Assembly: GCA_035541595.1 (NCBI GenBank)
Contig: DATKNA010000371.1
Span: 1-10,985, forward strand
DNA: 10,985 nt
Source of the DNA: DATKNA01 sp035541595
GTDB taxonomy: Bacteria > Actinomycetota > Actinomycetes > Actinomycetales > Kineosporiaceae
Direction of reading: 5' to 3'
Shown here: positions 6,210-10,985 of the stretch, piece by piece
Layout: every line of letters begins with the position of its first letter
How positions within the stretch are numbered: position 1 is the first letter of the stretch
Program-made: the position numbers and the translations under genes
Notes under the pieces: model-generated
The model's database searches: none
What the model saw: only the letters and a program-made list of their open reading frames with translations
Told to the model about the DNA's origin: nothing

Positions 6210-7514
6210 TTAGTACAACTCCTCGGAACCAGATGGCGCGGGAGTGGCATGAGGCCCTCCCGGGGGGATGGGCTGATCTTCCGAACGGTCGGGAACCAGT
6301 GTCGCAGGTCGAACGACACCGGCCCCGAAGCGCGCGCTGGCCCGGTCGACCGCCTGCTCGGCCTCCCGCCACCCCTGCGGGCGCTCGTCGAGAGCCAGCT
6401 GTCGGTGGCCGGCGGACGCAGGCATCAGCCCCTCCACCCGCACGCCCACGAGTCGCAGGCGAGCACGGTCCAGCCCCAGGCGCAGAAAGAGCTCGTGGGC
6501 GGTGGCGTAGACGGTCCGGCCGACGTCGGTGTGCTCCGCGAGGGTCCGGGACCGCGTGATCGTCGTGAAGTCGGCGAACCGGACCTTGAGGACGACCGTC
6601 CGGCCCACGGCGTCCTGCGCCCGTAGCCGGGCGGCGACCCGCTCGGACAGCCGCAGCACCTCGCGGAGGACCACCGTCGGATCGGCGATGTCGCGGGGGA
6701 ACGTCTCTTCCGCGCCGACGCTCTTCTCGACGTGCTCGGCGACGACCGTGCGCGGATCGCGGCCCCAGGCCAGGTCGTACAGCTGGGTGCCGATCGCGTC
6801 CCCGAGCGCGCGATTGAGCGTGCCGAGCGGAGTGTGCGCGAGATCGGCGACAGTCCGGATGCCGAGCCTGGTGAGGATCTCCTCGGTGCGCTCGCCCACC
6901 CCCCAGAGGGCTCCCACGCTCAGGCCGTGCAGGAACGGGACGGTCTCGTCGCACGGCACGACGAGCATGCCGTCCGGCTTGGCCCGGCTGGACGCGAGCT
7001 TCGCGACGAACTTCGTGGCGGCCACGCCGACGGAGCAGGTGATCTGCTGCTCGTCGGCCACCTGGTTCCGGATGAGGCTGGCGACGGTCGCGGGACTCCC
7101 GAGACGACGCACGGCACCGGCGACGTCGAGGAAGGCCTCGTCGAGGCTCAGGGGCTCGACGAACGGCGTGATCGACCGGAAGATCTCCATGACCCCGCGC
7201 GAGACCTGGCCGTAGCGCGCGTGGTCCGGCTCCACGACGACCGCCTGCGGGCACAGTCTGCGGGCGCGGCTCATGGGCATGGCCGCGTGAACGCCGAACG
7301 CCCGCGCCTCGTAGGTCGCCGAGAGGACCACCCCCCGGCTGCCTCCGCCCCCCACGATCATCGGCCTGCCCCGCAGGTGGGGCCGGTCGACGAGCTCGAC
7401 CGAGGCGTAGAAGGCATCCATGTCCACGTGCAGAACAGTGCAACCGGTGTCGTCCGCCTGGCCGCCGTCGTCGGCGCGACCGGCACCGATCCGCTCGAGC
7501 TGCCGCCGGCTCAC
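6210..7514 (-). CDS. dinB: DNA polymerase IV, Y-family translesion polymerase
   Basis: A 434-residue Y-family polymerase that copies past DNA lesions at the cost of errors. The palm motif VLHVDMDAFYASVE carries the metal-binding Asp31 and the steric-gate position Tyr36. The second catalytic motif PLSLDEAFLDV has Asp125 and Glu126. The finger region SATYEARAFGVHAAMPMSRA, the helix-hairpin-helix (VGALWGVGERTEEILTRLGI) and the little-finger domain (TFPRDIADPTVV onward) are all intact. Near the C-terminus, QLALDERPQGW (Q372) sits where relatives often carry a QLxLF beta-clamp motif, here without the aromatic end. The GTG start at 7514 has TGAGG at 7521-7525, six bases upstream, and keeps 26 residues before the palm. 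It is 15 bases downstream of the methyltransferase gene, so probably in the same transcript. No symmetric TCGAAC-N4-GTTCGA LexA box is visible nearby. Confidence 0.95.
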   Translation of the reverse strand: MSRRQLERIGAGRADDGGQADDTGCTVLHVDMDAFYASVELVDRPHLRGRPMIVGGGGSRGVVLSATYEARAFGVHAAMPMSRARRLCPQAVVVEPDHARYGQVSRGVMEIFRSITPFVEPLSLDEAFLDVAGAVRRLGSPATVASLIRNQVADEQQITCSVGVAATKFVAKLASSRAKPDGMLVVPCDETVPFLHGLSVGALWGVGERTEEILTRLGIRTVADLAHTPLGTLNRALGDAIGTQLYDLAWGRDPRTVVAEHVEKSVGAEETFPRDIADPTVVLREVLRLSERVAARLRAQDAVGRTVVLKVRFADFTTITRSRTLAEHTDVGRTVYATAHELFLRLGLDRARLRLVGVRVEGLMPASAGHRQLALDERPQGWREAEQAVDRASARFGAGVVRPATLVPDRSEDQPIPPGGPHATPAPSGSEELY

Positions 7515-7529
7515 GTGCTACCTCACGCC

Positions 7530-8354
7530 TCAGGACGGTGCGACGGAGGGCTCCGTCGGACCGGCGGTGTCAACGTCGAGCCGCTGGAGGACGACATGGA
7601 GCTGGGCCGAGACAGCCGCGAGCTCGGGATGCCCGCTCGTGGCACGTTCGAGGTCGAGCAACGCCTGCCCGGCCTCGAGGTCGCCGTCGACGAGAGCGCC
7701 GGGCAGCAGGTCGGTGAAGAGCCGCACTCCGTGCACGGCACGCAGGCGCACCGGCTCGGCCTCGAACAGAGCCAGCAGGGCGGCGCGGTCGAACCGCCGG
7801 GACACGGGGTCGCCGGGGCCGCCGCGGCCCGCCGGATCCTCCAGGACGCGCAGGGCGGCACCGAACCGACCGGAGAGGGCACGGGCGAGCACCGCTCCCA
7901 GACGCTGGGCGACGAGCGCGCTGAGAAGACCGCCGGGCCGGAGCACCTCGAGCATGTCGAGGACGGCCGCCTTCGGGTCGTCGACGTGCTCCAGGACGCC
8001 ATGACACAGCAACAGGTCGGCTGACGACGCGCCGACGACCGCGGCGAGCGCACCGGCGTCACCCTGCTCGGCCCGGATCCGGCCGGCGACACCGGCATCC
8101 GCGGCCCGCCGCTGGAGAGCGGCCAGGGCGTCGGGGCTGGGGTCGATGACGGTGACGCCGTGCCCGAGACCTGCCAGCGGGACCGCGAACCCTCCGGTGC
8201 CTCCCCCGACGTCGACGACGTCGAGCGCCGGCCGGCCGATCGCCTCTGTGTGCTCGGTGACCAGCACGTCGAGCGTGTCCCACACGACGGCGGTCCGGAC
8301 GGCCAGGCGCGGATCGGCACGGCTGGCCCAGCGGCGGGCAGGCTCGTCGGGCAC
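7530..8354 (-). CDS. Class I SAM-dependent methyltransferase, substrate unknown
   Basis: A 274-residue Rossmann-fold methyltransferase. The SAM-binding motif I is VVDVGGGTGGFAVPLA at about 46-61. The acidic end of strand two is VTVIDPSP (Asp71). The motif DLLLCHGVLEHVDDP starts near 113, followed by LRPGGLLSALV. The C-terminal third (RFDRAALLALFEAEPVRLRAVHGVRLFTDLLPG) is typical of SmtA/UbiE-like small-molecule methyltransferases but does not fix the substrate. The GTG start at 8354 has GGGAGA at 8361-8366, six bases upstream. The frame stays open to 8732, but a longer start would overlap dnaE2 and adds nothing family-like. It is followed after 15 bases by dinB and lies 121 bases downstream of dnaE2. 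A role in DNA damage response is only suggested by context. Confidence 0.88.
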   Translation of the reverse strand: MPDEPARRWASRADPRLAVRTAVVWDTLDVLVTEHTEAIGRPALDVVDVGGGTGGFAVPLAGLGHGVTVIDPSPDALAALQRRAADAGVAGRIRAEQGDAGALAAVVGASSADLLLCHGVLEHVDDPKAAVLDMLEVLRPGGLLSALVAQRLGAVLARALSGRFGAALRVLEDPAGRGGPGDPVSRRFDRAALLALFEAEPVRLRAVHGVRLFTDLLPGALVDGDLEAGQALLDLERATSGHPELAAVSAQLHVVLQRLDVDTAGPTEPSVAPS

Positions 8355-8397
8355 GACCGTTCTCCCAGGGGTGAGCAGGACTCCACGGACTGGGGCC

Positions 8398-8403
8398 ACC
8401 CTA
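8398..8403 (-). promoter_or_regulatory. Possible -10 element for the methyltransferase-dinB unit
   Basis: TAGGGT on the minus strand lies 43 bases before the GTG at 8354 in the 121-base gap after dnaE2. It matches actinobacterial -10 patterns, but there is no good -35 at the right spacing. A six-base inverted repeat, CCGCCG/CGGCGG (8431-8436 and 8450-8455), lies between this element and the dnaE2 stop and could be a weak terminator. Confidence 0.25.
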
Positions 8404-8475
8404 GCGACGGCCACTGACAGGCAGGCCGAGCCGCCGCGGATTGCATGATCGGCGGAGCTGGGGTCGTGGTCACGG

Positions 8476-10985
8476 TCACCGACCCGAGCTGCCGGGACTC
8501 GCGTGCCACAGCTTGCGCGGCGGGTCGCCGCGCCGGCCGCGCTGGTCTGCACGCTCCTGGGAACGCTCGGCGGCGGCCATCCGGCGGGTGTCGCGGGTGT
8601 GCTCCCCGGGGGTTCCGACGTCGGCGTAAGGCGACTGCCGGTAACCCGTTGCATGGTCGACGAACACGCGGCGGTACGCCGGGCCACCACCCATCCCGCC
8701 GGCACGGCCCCGACCGGAGCCCTGCGGACCACGGTCGCCGACGGGGAGCCCGGTCGTCGCCTCGCGGTCGCGGTCGGTCCCGACCTCGATGCCGCCGCCG
8801 AACTCCGTCACCGGCGGCCGCGCGAGGACCGGCCGGGAGGACCGGCTCGCTGCGGCGCCTCCGATCGCGTCCTGGGACGCCCCCGCCCACCCCGGCGCGG
8901 TCTCGAGCAGTGTGCGGACCTCGTCGATCCCCCGGGCGGTCCACGCCTCCCACAGCACCGGCAGCTCCCACGCGCCCGTGGCTCGCAGGCTCACGCCCCG
9001 CGGGCCGGTCCGGCGCAGCACCCCGCGCACGACGAGCAGCCACGAGTGGAACACGGTGGCCGCGTACGGCCCTTGGGCGTCCTCGAAGAACGTGGCGTCG
9101 ACCGGGCCGGTCGCGTCGTCGAGGGTGAGGAAGACCACCCTGCGGCCGGAGCGGATCGGCGGCGTCTGGGTCGCGACCTTGACGCCGGCGACGAGCAACC
9201 CGGCTCGGCTGCGCCGGCGCAACAGGTCGCGGGAGCGGGTGACGCCGAGCTCGTCGAGCAGCGGTGCGTAGAAGTCGAGCACGTGGCGGCTCGCATCGAG
9301 CCCCAGCACGTCGAGCTCGGCCCGGACCCGCTCGGCGCTCGTCATCTCGGCGAGCCCGGCCGGCATGGTCTCGTCGGGAGCGTCCCCGAGGTCGAGCGCA
9401 AGCTGCACCGGCTGCAGACAGGAGGGAGTCGCGACCCGCGGGGCCTGCGACTGCCGGGCGGCCGCCCTCCGGACGGCGTCGGCCCCTGAGCCGCCCTGCA
9501 CCGGATCGCCCTGCACCGGCTCGGCCGACGTGGGAGCGGCGCGGCCGGTGCCGCGCGGCGTCCGGCCACGCGTGGCGGCCCGCGTCCACCGGTCGAGCTC
9601 TACGACCTGCAGCAGCAGGTCCCGGCGGGTGACCCGACCACGGCGCCGGACCAGGGCCGGTGTGCCCAGGCCGTACAGGGTGTCGAATGCGCCCGCGACG
9701 ACGAGCCGCTCGACGACCGGCCGGGATACGCCGGCCCGGTGCCAGAAGTCCGCCAGTGAGTGATACGGCCGGCTGGCCACGATCCGCTCGACCTCGGCGT
9801 CCGTGATGCCCTTGACGTCCGCGAGCGCCAGCCGGATCCCGTACGCGCGCCCGTCGGGCAGGTCATGGTGCGGCCGCTCGCGGGGTGTGGGGGTGGAGGC
9901 GGCGAGGCCGCCCGTCTCGAACTGGTCGAGGATCCGTTGGGGTGGTTCGTCCCACCAGGCCACCTTCTCGACCAGGTAGGTCGCCCCGGACCGGTTGACG
10001 TCCAGGGGCAGGACGGCGATCCCGAGGTTGCGCGCGTCGTCGAGGATGAGGCGCTTGGGATACATCCCTGGGTCGTGGGTGAGGACGCCGGCGAGGAACG
10101 CGGCCGGGTGGTGTGCTTTCAGCCACGCCGAGTGGTAGGTCGGCAGGGCGAAAGCTGCGGCGTGCGCCTTGCAGAACCCGAACGAGGCGAACGCCTTGAG
10201 CACCTCCCAGACGCGGTCGACGGTGGCGTCGTCGAAGCCCTGGCTTCGGGCGGTCGGGCGGAACCACTCCTCGACCTCGCGCTGGCCCTCGGTGCTCCCG
10301 AGGGTCCGTCGGACCTCGTCGGCCTGAGCGAGGCCACATCCGGTCATCTCGTCGATGATCTCGAGCACCTGTTCGTGGAAGACCACGACACCGGCGGTGG
10401 GTGCGAGGTGGTCCTTCAGTCGCTCGTGCAGGTAATCCGGGTCGTCCCAGCCCTGCCGGGCGCGCAGGAACGGCGTCACCATGTCCGACTTCACCGGCCC
10501 GGGCCGGAACAGGGAGATGTCGATGACGAGGTCGAGGAACCGCTCGGGGCCGAACTTGCCGACGAGCTCGCGCTGCCCGGGCGACTCGATCTGGAAGCAG
10601 CCGAGGGTGTGTGCGGTCCGGATCAGCCGGTACGTCGGCTCGTCGTCGTGCGGCACGGCGTCGAGGTCGATCCGCCCGGTCGCGGCGTCGATGTAGGGCG
10701 CGTCGGCGGGGTGGTCGCCGGCACGGGCGGCATCCGACCCGTCGACCCGCTCGATCTCGTCGAGGGCGTACGCCATCGCGGACTGCATCCGGATGCCGAG
10801 GACGTCGAGCTTGAGCAGACCCATCTGCTCGACGTCGTCCTTGTCGAACTGGCTCATCGGGAAGCCCAGCCAGCTCGCCTCCACCGGGGTCCGGTCGAGC
10901 AGGGCAGCGTCGGAGATCAATATTCCGCACGGATGCAACGCCACGTGCCGGGGCAGGCCGTCGAGGCTCTCGACAAGATCGAAAA
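8476..10985 (-). CDS. dnaE2: Error-prone DNA polymerase III alpha homologue, DnaE2 type (5' end outside window)
   Basis: The C-terminal 836 or so residues of a C-family polymerase; the PHP domain and the first catalytic Asp pair lie beyond the right edge. The frame is open to the edge (...FDLVESLDGLPRHVALHPCG). Visible in order: MSQFDKDDVEQMGLLKLDVLG with the third catalytic Asp (codon 10804-10806), the FQIESPGQREL and LFRPGPVKSDMV finger motifs, HEQVLEIIDEMTG, GFCKAHAAAFALPTYHSAWL, a helix-hairpin-helix region (about 9680-9830), and an OB fold (about 8985-9210). The tail ends KLWHASPGSSGR, which I associate from memory with actinobacterial DnaE2. DnaE2 performs mutagenic translesion synthesis with ImuB. 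The replicative DnaE1 is less likely given HPCGILIS and FDKDD. A low-complexity linker with QLALDLG (9388-9405 encodes QLALDL) precedes the OB fold. A GGA ATA TTG run near 10918 uses codons rare at this GC content. Confidence 0.9.
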   Translation of the reverse strand, partial: FDLVESLDGLPRHVALHPCGILISDAALLDRTPVEASWLGFPMSQFDKDDVEQMGLLKLDVLGIRMQSAMAYALDEIERVDGSDAARAGDHPADAPYIDAATGRIDLDAVPHDDEPTYRLIRTAHTLGCFQIESPGQRELVGKFGPERFLDLVIDISLFRPGPVKSDMVTPFLRARQGWDDPDYLHERLKDHLAPTAGVVVFHEQVLEIIDEMTGCGLAQADEVRRTLGSTEGQREVEEWFRPTARSQGFDDATVDRVWEVLKAFASFGFCKAHAAAFALPTYHSAWLKAHHPAAFLAGVLTHDPGMYPKRLILDDARNLGIAVLPLDVNRSGATYLVEKVAWWDEPPQRILDQFETGGLAASTPTPRERPHHDLPDGRAYGIRLALADVKGITDAEVERIVASRPYHSLADFWHRAGVSRPVVERLVVAGAFDTLYGLGTPALVRRRGRVTRRDLLLQVVELDRWTRAATRGRTPRGTGRAAPTSAEPVQGDPVQGGSGADAVRRAAARQSQAPRVATPSCLQPVQLALDLGDAPDETMPAGLAEMTSAERVRAELDVLGLDASRHVLDFYAPLLDELGVTRSRDLLRRRSRAGLLVAGVKVATQTPPIRSGRRVVFLTLDDATGPVDATFFEDAQGPYAATVFHSWLLVVRGVLRRTGPRGVSLRATGAWELPVLWEAWTARGIDEVRTLLETAPGWAGASQDAIGGAAASRSSRPVLARPPVTEFGGGIEVGTDRDREATTGLPVGDRGPQGSGRGRAGGMGGGPAYRRVFVDHATGYRQSPYADVGTPGEHTRDTRRMAAAERSQERADQRGRRGDPPRKLWHASPGSSGR
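9493..9522. repeat. 15-bp direct repeat in the DnaE2 linker
   Basis: GCCCTGCACCGGATC (9493-9507) is followed immediately by GCCCTGCACCGGCTC (9508-9522), differing at one base. On the coding (minus) strand it adds a PVQG duplication (EPVQGDPVQGGSG) to the low-complexity linker between the helix-hairpin-helix and OB-fold regions. The unit is in frame, so it lengthens the linker by five residues without harm. Confidence 0.8.

Noticed and set aside
7515..8475. SOS (LexA) box before the methyltransferase or dinB
   Set aside because: I looked for TCGAAC-N4-GTTCGA and close variants and found only single half-sites; damage control may act upstream of dnaE2, outside the window.
8355..8732. N-terminal extension of the methyltransferase up to 8732
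   Set aside because: It would overlap the 3' end of dnaE2 by over 250 bases and adds no recognisable sequence. GTG 8354 has a well-spaced ribosome binding site.
10481..10814. Small + strand open frames over dnaE2
   Set aside because: They run antisense to strongly conserved polymerase motifs (LFRPGPVKSDMV, LKLDVLG) and have no start signals.

Overview
The window is high-GC DNA (third codon positions almost all G or C) with GTG and TTG starts and actinobacterial gene content: DUF3040, a TgpA-type transglutaminase operon, and an actinobacterial-type DnaE2. It is most likely chromosomal DNA of an Actinomycetota member. A Micrococcales, Cellulomonas-like host is my guess from gene order, not proven.

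Left part (1-865): the 5' portion of mraZ, the first gene of the division and cell wall (dcw) cluster, runs leftwards off the edge. Its control region holds a sigma-70-like promoter overlapped by four MraZ-type boxes at exact 10-bp spacing. The rest of this divergent intergenic region carries a 16-bp dyad and a 12-bp tandem repeat.

Centre (866-5576, + strand): a tight three-gene operon encodes a MoxR AAA+ ATPase, a DUF58 membrane protein and a TgpA-like membrane transglutaminase. The genes are 8 bp apart and then overlap by 4 bp. This set is widespread; it is inferred to assemble or remodel envelope proteins, but its substrate is not established. A three-copy 26-bp stem-loop array overlaps the last stop codon. 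A further hairpin separates the operon from the convergent gene.

Right part (5710-10985, - strand): read right to left, the genes are the C-terminal two thirds or so of an error-prone DnaE2-type polymerase, a small SAM-dependent methyltransferase, DNA polymerase IV (dinB) and a DUF3040 membrane protein. The methyltransferase and dinB are 15 bp apart and probably cotranscribed, so two translesion polymerases and a methyltransferase are neighbours. Both polymerases carry a similar QLALD segment that could be a beta-clamp contact.

I see no tRNA, rRNA, CRISPR array, insertion sequence or phage gene. I found no clearly new system. The best leads are the polymerase neighbourhood with its shared QLALD segments, the repeat arrays at both ends of the moxR operon, and a 24-bp perfect palindrome inside the DUF58 gene.
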